DNA from: Fulvia fulva
Taxonomy: Eukaryota; Ascomycota; Dothideomycetes; Mycosphaerellales; Mycosphaerellaceae
NCBI RefSeq assembly: GCF_020509005.1
Contig: NC_063012.1
Span: forward strand, 372,001-436,000
Direction of reading: 5' to 3'
Length of the DNA stretch: 64,000 bases
Shown here: positions 40,564-52,008 of the stretch, one piece after another
Position numbering within the stretch: the first letter of the stretch is position 1
How the letters are laid out: the number at the start of each line of letters is the position of its first letter
Made by a program: the position numbers and the translations under genes
The notes under the pieces: model-generated
Seen by the model: only the letters and a program-made list of their open reading frames with translations
Database searches by the model: none
What the model was told of the DNA's origin: nothing

Positions 40564-43500
40564 ATGGCGACGCGCACTAAGAGCTTCTTCGACCAAGATC
40601 AGAGAAAGGTAGTGCTGCACCCACCTCGAGAAGACTGCACTGTCTGATATCGGAATAGCCACGACCTGGTCAATGGAGCCGACGACCGTATACTACGAGT
40701 AATACGTATGAGCCACCGATCGCCCCTCCGCCGAAGCCACCGATTCCGGCTACGTCACAGGCGAAGACGAAGTTGAAGGCCTTTCAATTCGTGCCCGGCG
40801 AGAGCGAGGAGAAAAGACCGAGTCCAGAGGTGGACGGTATGGCGCAAGGGAGTGGCAATGCTGCCAGAACGAGCGACTCGGCTGCGTCGAGCAACAGCAT
40901 ACATAAGACGCCGCAAGTCCCGCATGCGAACACGTTCCCATGCACACCTGGAGCACGACTGCCGATCGAGGATCTGATTGGCGACTGCGATGAGACGAAC
41001 AAGCCCGCACCAGTGCAGACATCACCCGAGGAGCAGATAGGCTGGATACCCAACAGCTCGTCGGAACTGCTTACACCCAACAGGCGGAAGCGGAAACGAG
41101 CGAAGAGCTCTTCACCCGCTGGTCCGCATTCCTCTTCACAACCAGACAGAACTTCTGCTTTCTTTGCTGGCAATGGTGCCCCATCAACAGCGAAGAAGAC
41201 ACCCGCAGCAGACCCGGCGGCCGATCTTTGGCAGCGATATGCCAGTGGGAAAGCGAATGGAGAGAGCATGCAGTTGCCAGAGATCAGTAACCTGATCTTT
41301 CAACGCTCGCCCCGACCAATGGAGACGCCGGTGAAGAGTGGACCACTGCGTAGGTGGGCAAGCACGGGCAATGACTGGCCCAGTACGAAGAACAAGAGAC
41401 CATGTACCACAGGCAGACAGAGCATTAATGTGTGGCAAGACCAGACTGCAGCCGAACCCAGTGGCAAGAGCAAGGTCGCGACAATGGTGCGGAAGATCCA
41501 AGAGTCGCTAGCTACACAGCGATTGGAGCAAGAACAGATCAAGGCGGTTGCGAAGACAGCAGATGCACCGTCGAGCTCGAGTCCGCTTCCCGAGATGGGT
41601 GCTGAGAGCTTAACAACTCCCACAACCACGAGTCCGCTCCAGACACGACAGCCGAACGTGAGGAGCCCCGCCAAGGCCACGAGCGTGCTTCCGAGCATTC
41701 TGGAGAGACCGCCCTCACAGAAGCCACCTTCACAACGCCCAACCTCGCAACGACAAAACATCAGACCTGCACAGTCTGGCGGCGTAGGCTCCGACTACGC
41801 AAGGTCTGTCGGCGAACCGCTCAACCCGAGTGCGCCTAGTGCGTTGCACTTGGGAAGTCGAGCGCCACTACCAGCGTACAAAAGACCATCAATTACACGG
41901 CCACCGAGTCTGCCGAAGGTACCGCAATTCGTTGCGCCTCCTCCTGCACCGGTGGATGAGTTTGGTGATGATGCCTTTGACTTGACTGCGGACGATCTGG
42001 ACGAGCTGCTGTCTCAGCAACCGCTTGAACAGCGATCACTTTATGACATTCCACCCCACCCACAGCCGCCGCCGCCTGCACGACCTGCTTTGACAGGTCA
42101 GCGCCCGATAATGCCTCAAGCAAAACAAGAAACGATCATGCTAGACGATGATGACGATGATGAATTCGGAGGAGATGACATCGACGATGATTCATTTGCT
42201 CAGGCGGAGTTCACTGCCACTCAGGCATTACGGGTTAGTCGTCCTCCATGAGATCTTCCTTCATGTTAAGTATATAGCTCATGGTATGCAGAAATCACCA
42301 CGTAAGCGCTCGCCACGCAAAGGGCGAAGTCCGCGCAAGGTCAAGTCGACGCAAGATCATTCCGCCAACAGCCAGACCGTTGGATCTACTCCGAGACTCC
42401 ATCGCTATGTCGTAAAGCAAGTCATTAGTGGCGAGTACACGAATGAGAAAGGCCGGGTGTGCGAAGAGAAAGTCCTCCGCGGCGAACATGAAAGGACAAA
42501 GAAGTCAACAGCTATTGCCCTTCGTGGATCATGGACCGCCAGCCCTATCGCCAAGAACGACATTGTTCACCTCACCTACCTCCGTCGGAGCCAAATCGAC
42601 TCGGATGCCGCCGCATCACCGCCCAGTCAGATCACATTATCGGACGAAGAAGACAGCCCTTTCATCATCGCCCACCCAGATCACATGCTCTCCGCCACGA
42701 CAGTAGCTGATTCATTCGATTGCATTCGGAAGGCGGTGCTGCAGGACCGCATCAAGGCTACAGGTGAGACGAGCAAGGCCATGGTATACGGCAGCATCCT
42801 CCACGAGATCTTCCAGCAAGCCTTGAGTAACAATCGCTGGGACACGCCCTTCCTCGCCCAGCTTGTGGAACGAACGGTGCAAGCCCACGTCGAAGGCCTG
42901 TGGGAGCTCGGCATGCGGGACACAGCGATGGCTATTGAGGAAGTCACTGCCAAGATGGGCGAGCTTGGTGCTTGGGCAAAAGTCTTTGTCGCAGCACAGC
43001 CTGGCAATGATGCTTTGGTTGACGATCGGAATGGCGAAAAAGTCCAGATGGCGGTCAGCAAGCTCATCGCGATCGAGGAGCATATCTGGAGTCCACAATT
43101 CGGGTTGAAGGGGAATGTTGATGCGACGGTGCAAACAACGCTGCATGATGGACTGAGCACGAAGAAGCTCATCGTGCCGTTTGAGGTCAAGACTGGCCGC
43201 ACGACCCAGAGTCCAGCTCATCGAGCTCAGACGGCGCTGTACACTTTGCTGCTGTCAGATCGCTACGATGTGGCTGTTGAGGCTGGTATTCTGTACTACC
43301 TTGAGAGCTCGAGCATGTCCAGGATTGCGCCACCTCTGATGGAAGTACGACAAATGGTGCAACAGCGGAATCGGTTAGCAGCTCTTATTTTCCATGCTCG
43401 ATATCCAGCAAAGATGTTGGCACCATCTATCGAAGCTCCAAGCTCGAGTCCGGATGAGTATGGCGATATTGACATGAGTGGGGAGAAGCCAGGCACGAGT

Positions 43501-46062
43501 CCGACCCAGGAGATTGACGAGTCTGGTCTGCCACCGTTGCTGAAGAATCCGTACAAGTGCGGACGATGCTACGCTCAGCAGAGCTGTTTCACCTATCATG
43601 CACTCGTTGAGAGGGGAAATGCGGACAGTGCGGGCATGGTCGACGACAAGAAGAAGAATCACAGTCTGATCTGGCATGAAGCTGTTAGGCATCTGCTTGG
43701 AGCATCCACAGACCGCGATCGAGCAGAGTTGCTGAAGACATGGTTCAGCAAGTGGGATCGGCTGCTCACCTTCGAAGAAAGCGAACAGGCGAAATACAAG
43801 AAAGAGATCTGGACCATGCCCTCTGCAGAGCGTGAAGCTCATGGTCGATGTTTTGGCAACCTCGTCATGGCACGCGACCTTACGAATGCTGCAACGCATG
43901 TGACTCAGCAGGTCGTTGACGGAATCGAGGGCAGCGGCGGCAAGATCAATCGCTTTGCCTATGTGTTCAGCCGCTCCAGTGCGACGCAGGGAGCCAGCTT
44001 CACGGAAGGCAGCCAGCTGCATCTTGGAGAGCCGATCGTTGTCTCCTCCGAGCAAGGTCAATGGGCTCTGGCGAACGGTTATGTTGTTGCGATCAGTCGA
44101 CATGAAATCACCGTTGCCGTTGATCGCAGATTGGGAAACAGCAGGCAGAGGCTTGAGGGCTTTCATGATACTGACAACCAGGCCTTCCGGGGTACGATGA
44201 CTGTTGGCAAGGAAGATGAGGCACTGTCAGCCGCTGGGGAGGAGCGGCAGCTGTACCGTCTGGATAAGGATGAGTTCTCGAATGGACTGGCGCTGGTCCG
44301 CAACAACCTCGTCAACTTGATGAGCAGTCGTCCCGTTCACACGAAGCTTCGCGAACAAGTTGTCTTCAACTCCGAACCGACTTTCAACACGACCTCGACA
44401 CCAGCGGCAGCGCAACCGACACAGCTTGGCGACATGAACGAAGATCAGCAGAACGCAGTCACGAAAGTCCTCGCCGCCCAAGACTACGCTCTCATCCTAG
44501 GCATGCCCGGCACCGGCAAGACCACAACCATCGCCCAACTCATCCGCGCCCTACTAGCACAAGGAAAGAGCATCCTTCTCACAAGCTTCACCCATACAGC
44601 AGTCGACAACATCCTTCTCAAGATCCGCGACATTGCTCCTGCTGGCAGTATCCTCCGACTCGGCGTTCCCGCCAAGATTAACACTCAAGTCCAAGAATTC
44701 TGCCAACTCGCCGCAACGCCGCGAACGAGCATCGATGAGATCGATGCTGCGTATATGGAATCGAAGATCGTCGCGACGACGTGTATGGGTACGAACCATG
44801 CTTTGTTCCAGAGGAGGAGTTTTGATGTTTGTATTGTGGATGAAGCGAGCCAGATCACTCTGCCGACGATTCTGGGGCCATTGCTGCATGCGAGGAAGTT
44901 TGTATTGGTTGGAGATCATTTTCAGCTTCCACCGCTGGTGCAGAGTCGGAGTGCACTGGAAGGTGGTCTGGACATCAGCCTATTTCGTCAACTAAGCGAG
45001 CAGCATGCTGAAGCTGTCGCCGCGCTGGGACGGCAGTACCGCATGTGTGAAGAGATCATGATGCTGTCTAATGAGCTCATATACCATGGCCAGCTCCGCT
45101 GTGGGAATGATGCAGTCGCGAAGCGAAGTCTGCAATGCACCAGCGACCAAGAAGCTTTTGGAAAGTTCCATCGGCCATCCACAATCCAAGCCTCATCCTG
45201 CACAAGCGACGCAACCTGCTGGCTCCGGCATGCTACGGACCCACATCGTAAAGTTGTCTACGCCAATACTGACGCCCTGGGAAAGACGGCCCTGGAGACA
45301 CTGACGGGCGGGAAGAACATCACGAATCAACTCGAAGCCACGCTCGCGGCGCAGCTCGTCCTGACATTCCTAGCGATGGGGGTCCCCGCGGCAGAGATCG
45401 GTGTGATTACGCTGTATCGCTCGCAACTCGCGCTCATTCGACAATTGTTCAAGAAAGCTGGCATTTCGACTGATGTGGAAATCGACAGCGCGGATCGATT
45501 CCAGGGTCGCGACAAGGAATGCATCATCCTCTCCATGGTGCGCGCGAATGAACAGGGAATCGTGGGCGATCTTCTGAAAGATTGGAGGAGAGTCAATGTT
45601 GCGCTAACGAGGGCGAGAAGTAAGATGGTGGTGCTGGGACATGGAAAGACGTTGAAACATAACGACTTGCTGAGGAAGTTCCTTGCTCTTGTGGAGAGGG
45701 AGAGATGGATGCTCAGCCTGCCACGCGGTGCGGATGAAAGCCATGCTTTCAACTTCAGTACGCAGGTGACGCAGCACTTGGTGCTGGAGGGGGCGAGTCC
45801 AAGTGATAAGAGACGATTGCAGCCAAGCCCGACGAAGAAGATGAAGCCAGGGAGCCAGCAGAGTCCGTCTAAGGAAAAGAGGATCTTGCAGCCTAGTCAG
45901 AATGCTGCTAATAAAAGTCCTGCCAAGAAGGGTAGCGAAGGAGGCAAGGATGTGAGGAGGATTGATGGGAGAGTCGCGACAGGAGGAGGGAAGAAGATGA
46001 GGATGATGAGGGAGCAGGTTGCTGTTGAGATCTTTGAGGATTTGACGGGGGAGGAGTTTTGA
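40564..46062 (+). CDS. DNA2: DNA replication ATP-dependent helicase/nuclease Dna2
   Basis: Processes long Okazaki flaps and resects DNA ends. Three exons: 40564-40608 (MATRTKSFFDQDQRK), 40659-42233 and 42292-46062, with introns of 50 and 58 nt (GTAGTG...AATAG; GTTAGT...TGCAG). Product 1796 aa. A long disordered N-terminal half (about 540 residues) ends in a SPRKRSPRKGRSPRK basic stretch. The nuclease has the Fe-S cysteines (SFDCIRKAVLQDR near 680; KCGRCYAQQSC near 962), HEIFQ, GNVDATV and FEVKTGR. The SF1 helicase has motif I GMPGTGKTTT (about 1277), DEAS, GDHFQLPPL, DRFQGRDKECIIL and NVALTRARSK. The C-terminal tail is basic with SPSK/SPTKK repeats, possibly CDK sites. The N-terminal exon was recovered from splice signals and the typical KSFF start. 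Confidence 0.95.
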
Positions 46063-46639
46063 GGAGGTATGAAGGCCGAGTTGGCTGGGATCATGTCAGG
46101 ATGGCGCGGATGAAGGGGTAGCATTGCATAGGATCGTGGCTGTGATGACTGGAGTTGGCATGAGTGCTTGGGTATGTGGGCATAGAGCTTGAAGTATCGA
46201 TCGATGACGGAAATGGATATGATTGTTACGAAGCCACCTTCCCTGTGGTAGCCTTGCGGCTGGTGGGATGTGAGGAGCGGTGGCGCTGTTATGATTGAAG
46301 GAGGATGGATCTCTGCAATATGAACATTGCTTCAGCTCCACGCTCGCTTTTCTCTCGGTTGGCAACCCAGCTTGATCTTTCAGCCAACTCTTCCCGGCGG
46401 CCGGACGGACGTTGCGGACGACATCACCACCAACCCCACCTCGGATGTCAGATCACCACCGGGACAGCGACGCGGCAGCGACAAGCAACGTCCAATGCCC
46501 TACCGTCCGCCAGCTCCGGCTGCAAGATGCCGTAATGATTTCACTCGCATGAAAGAGCAAGTTAGAAGGGCACTTCAAAGACGATTGTTATAGTACCGGC
46601 TTTTCATGCTCATCCTTCTTGATCACAACGACTTCAACC
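46063..46639. other. Intergenic DNA2-P450
   Basis: About 580 bases; no gene supported. Start of an accessory segment. Confidence 0.4.
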
Positions 46640-48243
46640 ATGCACACCCATACCATCATCCTCGCAGCGGCCGTTGCTATCGTTGCACGGCTCACATACA
46701 TCCTTTACAGCCTCCTAACTTCTTCCCTCCGCTCCATCCCAGGCCCTTTCCTTGCCCGCTTCACGAAACTCTGGTACTTCAACAGCATCTACAAAGGTCA
46801 GGCTCATTGGGATAACATCTCTCTCCACCGCAAGTATGCCAAAGACGGAGCCTTCTACGCCCCCATCGTACGCCTCGGACCAAAAATGTACAGCATTGCA
46901 CAGCCCGATCAAGCCGTCTACGGCATTGGATCGAAGATGCCCAAGTCGAGCTGGTACGAAGGCTGGAAACATCCCTCTCCCGACCGCTGGACGATGTTCC
47001 CGGACCGGGATATCAAGAGACATGCAGAGACGAGGAGGAAGTTCCAGAGCATGTACTCCCTCACCAGTCTTCTGCACTATGAACCTTTCGTCGATAGCGT
47101 TGGCGCCATCTTTAAGCTTCGCCTGAGCGAAATGGCAACGAAGGGTGCAAGGGTGGATATGCACCACTGGCTCCAATGCTACGCTTTCGACGTAATCGGG
47201 AACATCACCTACGGCCATCGCTTTGGATTCCTTGACGAGGGGAAGGATATCGATCGCTGTATGACTAGCCTCGAATCGAGTATGATGTACTCGACCCTCG
47301 TCGGGATCTACGCATGGGCGCATCCGTATCTTTATTACTTCTTGGAGAAATACTTCCCCAACTCGGGAGCGGCGGGGAGGAGCTATATCATGTCCTTTGT
47401 CCGGAAGGAGATTGCGAACAGGGAAGTGGTGAGGAAGGGGCTTGAGGCTAAGGGGGAACGACCTGGTCCTGATGGTGATGCGCCCAGGGACTTTCTGGAT
47501 CTTGCCATGGATGCGGAGCAGGATCAAGAGAAGGGGATGACGAAGTATAATGTTTTCATGATGGGGTTGAGTAATATTGTGGCGGGGAGCGATACTACGG
47601 CTGTGAGTCTGAGCTCCGTACTCTGGCATCTCACGACGAATCCTTCGGTCCTGGCGGAGCTGAGGCAGGAGCTGGATATGGCTATCACAGAAGGAAGGAT
47701 GTCTCGTGATAGAATCACGCTTAAGGAATCCCAAGATCTGCCCTTCCTGCAGGCTTGTATCAAGGAGGCGCTGAGGATGTGCGCGGCGACTGGACTTCCT
47801 TTGTGGAGAGTCGTGCCGGAGGGTGGTATTGAGATGCTGGGACAGTACTTCCCAGCCGGCACTGAAGTCGGTATTAACTCTTGGGTTGCTCACTATGATG
47901 AGGATATCTGGGGACCAGACGCGAAGCAGTACAGGCCACAACGATGGATCGAGGCGCAAGAGGATAAGGAGAGGCTGAGGGAGATGGAGAGTCATTATTT
48001 ACCGGTGAGTCTCGGTGTGAATACTATGTGTGGGAAGAATGCTAATGACCTTTGCAGTTTGGCCTGGGATCGAGGACTTGTATCGGGAGACATATCTCGT
48101 TTCTGGAGATCTGCAAGGTTATACCGATGGTGGTGTCAAACTTTGATTTCGATTTGACGAAGTCGACACAAGAGCTGAAGACGGAGAATTATTGGTTCGT
48201 GAGGCCTACGGATTTTGAGGTGCAGGTGAGAGCCAGGAAGTAG
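46640..48243 (+). CDS. Cytochrome P450 monooxygenase
   Basis: A membrane-anchored class II fungal P450; substrate unknown. The N-terminal anchor is TIILAAAVAIVARLTYILY. The I-helix oxygen-binding motif AGSDTT starts at residue 315, the K-helix ExxR is KEALR, PERF-like is YRPQRW, and the haem-binding loop FGLGSRTCIG is in exon 2. Exon 1 is 46640-48004, a 53-nt intron (GTGAGT...TTGCAG) and exon 2 48058-48243; 516 aa. ATG 46640 is the first ATG in this frame. It resembles the CYP families of fungal secondary metabolism (pisatin demethylase-like); this is inference. A broken sulfotransferase-like gene follows in the same direction. Confidence 0.92.
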
Positions 48244-48472
48244 GTGTAGATGAATATGATGCTACAACCTGATTGAGCCCTGAAGGCTGGACGAGTTCGA
48301 AGGAGCTGAACACTAAGCGAGCGATGGCCGATGCCCTCCTTAGGATCATTAAAGCCACGTGCGGCTGACAGCCTCAGACCCACATTGCTCGAATACATGT
48401 ATGACCTCGCAGTAAGCACCTTTCTCAGCACCGCCCGAGACCCTTCCAAACCCAGCTCTCTCAAAATCTCTC

Positions 48473-49369
48473 ATAACGGCCAAGCAGCAACCCACCTCGA
48501 CCCCACCCGTCTTCAACGCCCGCAAAACAAAAGAAACCCACAACCTCAAGCCCCACCCAGTGACAGGCCGTCTCATCGACTCCCACCCCGGCGCCCGCAC
48601 CCGTCCCATGCGTGTTCTGATGCTTGGCATGTCCCGTACCGGCACCATGTCCCTCTTCACCGCACTCACCCAACTCGGCTACAAACCCTACCACATGTCC
48701 GTCGCCATCGGCGGCCCCCAGATCCAATCTAGACGTCTGGAGGCAGGGACTAAACGTCAAGTTCAACGGGGTCGGAAAACCTTGGGGACGGGAAGAGTTC
48801 GATAAGATTCTAGGGGAGTATGACGCTGTCGCTGATGTGCCGTGTATATGTTTCGCGGAGGAGCTGGTGAAAGCGTACCCTGAGGCGAAGGTGGTGCTGA
48901 GTATGAGGGATGTGGACAGTTGGTTGGGGAGTATGGCGAGTTCGGCGGGTGTGGTTTTGGGGTGGAGGTGGGAGTGGCTTGTGAGGTATGATCCTGCTTT
49001 GGTGCAGCTTTTTTGGGAGCATGCGAAGATTGTTATGCCGGCTTTTTTTTCGATGACTTTTCGAGCACGAGTCCGGCGAGAGGGGCGTTTGAGAGGCATT
49101 ATGAGCATGTTAGAGGGCTTGTACCGAAGGAGAGGTTGTTGGAGTTCAGAGTGCAGGAGGGGTGGGGACCGCTTTGTGGTTTTCTTGGGCATGAAGTACC
49201 GCAAGGGGAGTTCCCGAGGATTAATGATAAGAGGGCGTTTGTGTTTGCGCATGGGGTCATATGGTGGATGGCGTTTGGAAAGATGGTGGTGAAGACGGGG
49301 TGGATTTGGGGGCCGGTCGTGCTTGGAGGCGTGGGGTGGTGGTCTGGATGGTTGAGGAATGACATGTGA
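48473..49369 (+). pseudogene. Sulfotransferase-like P-loop protein gene with two frameshifts
   Basis: Matches the fungal 'sulfotransferase family' of P-loop proteins: MRVLMLGMSRTGTMSLFTAL (P-loop-like), then DVWRQGLNVKFNG, CFAEELVKAYPEAKVVLSMRD and a hydrophobic tail. The frame changes twice. A C5 run near 48717 must lose one base to continue into SNLDVWRQG, and a T8 run near 49044 must gain one or lose two to continue into FDDFSSTSPARGAFERHYEHV, which ends at 49369. No clear ATG is seen at the start: an ATA at 48473 sits where a start for the upstream frame (TAKQQPTSTPPVFNARK) might have been. Likely pseudogene; homopolymer sequencing errors are the alternative. Confidence 0.72.
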
Positions 49370-49511
49370 CAGTGATGGACCATTCAAAGAGACTACAATG
49401 CACAGTCTTGCTAATTACCTGGATTTCCAAAACACGAAACAGTAACACAAACACCCAACGCCTCGAAAGTTTCCTCTGTCGATCGGTTTCTCCCAGCAAA
49501 GTGCCTCAGTC

Positions 49512-49844
49512 CTAATACCTGAAACCACCATAGCTCGGATATCCTCCAAAATACGCTCGCTGTTGCCAAGGGTGTCTCGGCGGCGGTCCCTGCCTGCTCG
49601 GTCCCCAAGGACTTTGCATGCCCATGTATTGGTTCTGGAAGCCACCATAGGCGGCTCTTGCGTTAGCAGGGTGAGACCAGCCGCCATCTTCAGCCCATCT
49701 ATGGGCTGCGAAGTTTGCGTAGCGATCGTCTACACCGTTCCGGTGCTGGGTTCTCATCATTTCGCGGATCGTGCTTTGCGGTAGGTAATTTTCCTGGCGA
49801 ATGCCCCAGGCAGCGTTGTAAGGGGCGCCGCGGTAGTAGGGCAT
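49512..49844 (-). CDS. Small Gly/Tyr-rich protein, 110 aa, unknown function
   Basis: Starts MPYYRGAPYNAAWGIRQENY and ends YFGGYPSYGGFRY. It is rich in Gly, Tyr, Arg, Trp and Gln, with a hydrophilic centre (TIREMMRTQHRNGVDDRYAN). No signal peptide or TM. A 5' leader that is C/A-rich supports a real transcript. Low-complexity aromatic/glycine sequence suggests a disordered, possibly stress-related protein; that is inference. Confidence 0.55.
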   Translation of the reverse strand: MPYYRGAPYNAAWGIRQENYLPQSTIREMMRTQHRNGVDDRYANFAAHRWAEDGGWSHPANARAAYGGFQNQYMGMQSPWGPSRQGPPPRHPWQQRAYFGGYPSYGGFRY

Positions 49845-50424
49845 GGTCGATGGGGTTCGTTAGCAGCTTGGTAGTGTTGTGTTGGATGGTTGTCTGGGAT
49901 GGTTGTTTGAAGATTGTGCTGTGTCGGGTTGTCCGTTGGAGGTGGTTAGTGGGTTTGATGGAGAGAGAAAGTCTGTGATAGCAGCCATAGTGAGATCCTG
50001 GGTGCTGAAAGTTGCTATACATTGTGAGTGTCCACGATCGTAGAGGCGCTGGAGGGCGGTGTTCATGCCTGCAAGTTGGCATGAATGTGTTTGGGAAGAT
50101 CGCAGAAAGTCATGATGCACGAGCTCTTCGGTGTATTCACTGCGGAGTCCGGAGTCCATGAGGGGCGTGCTCGCTGGCGCTGAAGGTTTGAATCAGCAGA
50201 TGTGACTCTATATATGACGTTCAGCGAAGTGTATAGGGAGACATAGAGCTTGAATCGCTTAGGTCAAGCTAGAGTAGGTCAGCCTAGAGTCAAGTCTCGC
50301 AGCATCGACTGTGTAATATTTGCTGGCTGTTAGTGCGCAACAAACAAATCCAGCCAGCTAGATTGTCAGGGTGCGATCGATATCGATATGGGTCCGACTG
50401 GGATTTTATGGGTTGTACATCTCA
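49845..50424. other. Intergenic region
   Basis: About 580 bases with no gene recognised; contains the leader of the small GY-rich gene. Confidence 0.4.
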
Positions 50425-51193
50425 CTACAGCTTTGCTGCGGCAGTGTTCGCAAGATTCTTTGCTCCCGATAGTGACTCTGCAGCTTCGGTCACCATTTCA
50501 CGCACGATCTGAGCTGCGGTTTGATTCGCCTTATTCACTGAGCCGACCACAATGCCAGCAGGTCTAATGATCAAGTCAGTATCAAGTGCTTCCTGCTAAG
50601 CTCTGCACTTACCTCAAGGCGGCTGATTCCTCAATCTCATCTGTAAGGGTACCCTCTTTGTACAGCTTGTCGAGCTCATACTCTAGAGGCACAATACCCT
50701 TCGAGGTCAGCTCGGCGATTTCCGCTTGCCGGTACTTGTCCCAGTGATCGAGATAAGGATTTCTCATTGCTCGTAGTGGCCGACCGGACCAGATTGTTAG
50801 CTTGACCAGAGAATCATAGCCAGCCTCGATTATCCTGTAAAGGTCAGCAAGAAGTCTTTTGTGACGAGTGACATGATACTGACTGCTTCTTCCAGTTCTC
50901 TGGCGCCTTGGACTCGACAGAAGGGATGAAGCTAGTGCCGACCCATACTCCACTTGCACCAAGCATCAACGCAGCTGCGACACTTCGGCCATCGTTGATA
51001 CCGCCAGCGGCTACCAAAGTGACAGGCTTGCCAGTCAGAGGTGAGGTATACTGCTTGCAGATGTCGGCACACGCTGGTAGAAGCACCATGCTTGGGATGT
51101 CGCCGGTGTGACCTCCAGCTTCGCCACCTTGAGCACAGATAATGTCGACACCCCGCATATCACTGCCTGTGCGAATGCGAGGGCCCGAATTCA
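50425..51193 (-). pseudogene. Nitronate monooxygenase-like gene, 5' truncated
   Basis: FMN-dependent nitronate monooxygenases (2-nitropropane dioxygenase family) oxidise alkyl nitronates. Only the C-terminal half is present: GVDIICAQGGEAGGHTG, then VTLVAAGGINDGRSVAAALMLGASGVWVGTSF (FMN phosphate loops). Two introns are well formed: 48 nt after ENWKK (GTCAGT...TTACAG) and one of about 50 nt after SAALR (GTAAGT...CATTAG). The last exon ends ANTAAAKL at 50425. The N-terminal 150-180 residues of the family, including MxGxx and the FMN-binding start, are not found upstream, where the frame runs into unrelated sequence. Confidence 0.78.
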
Positions 51194-52008
51194 CCGCAAT
51201 GGCATGACATGTGAGATGAAGTGAATGAAGTGAGAGGGTGTGACACAGTGCAGGCGGCGAAAGCACTGCTGTGCCGATGACATCCATGGCACTGGCAGTT
51301 CTACATACAGCCCGTCGGGACTGTTGCTCTTTCGCTTTGGGTAGTGACACTCTACGATCATCACAGAGTACACCAATCCGTCAACTGCCGACTGCCTCAG
51401 CAAACAGGAACCGACCAGTAGTTCAGTCTCAAACCTCAGGATCGGCCGAGTCGTACATCACTGTCCGTCGGACCGACAGCCACGCGTGCCACGACCCTGC
51501 TGAGGTACTGCACCACCTTTCGACACGGTCCGCCTGAGCAGGCTCCATCGCTACAGCACGAGGCCATTGAATGCGAGGGCAGTCGCATCGGGCATCCCTC
51601 CCTGTGCTCCAATTTCCAGAGGACGACCCTGCTAGGAGCATCCCATCATCTTCAGATGCACGACAGCACGAAAATATGACGAGCACGCGACCGGACGCGT
51701 CCAAGTACCGACTTCGTGTCAGATTGAGCCACATTACTGCCAGGGGATCGGCGCGCTAATGCGATCGGATCTCGGTATCGTGAACCTAATCTACGACCTT
51801 GACTGCTTTGGAGACTTGGTGATGCAAGAGGACCACCAAAGAACGATGACATCCATGATCTTAAGCACAGAGGTCATCAGCCACGGGGCTGGAGAAACGG
51901 CTGATGAATCTGCGTCGTTGTCGAGGGCTCTGCGTTTGTCGTCTGTTTCTCCTCTGGCATTTGCCCAACACCCACACATTTGGATTCTCCACATTTGATA
52001 CCGCAGCC
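51194..52008. other. Intergenic region
   Basis: About 815 bases between the truncated oxygenase and the kinase-like gene. No gene recognised. Confidence 0.4.

Noticed and set aside
46715..47995. Long minus-strand open frame opposite the P450
   Set aside because: The plus strand has all P450 motifs; the antisense frame has none and only reflects codon bias.
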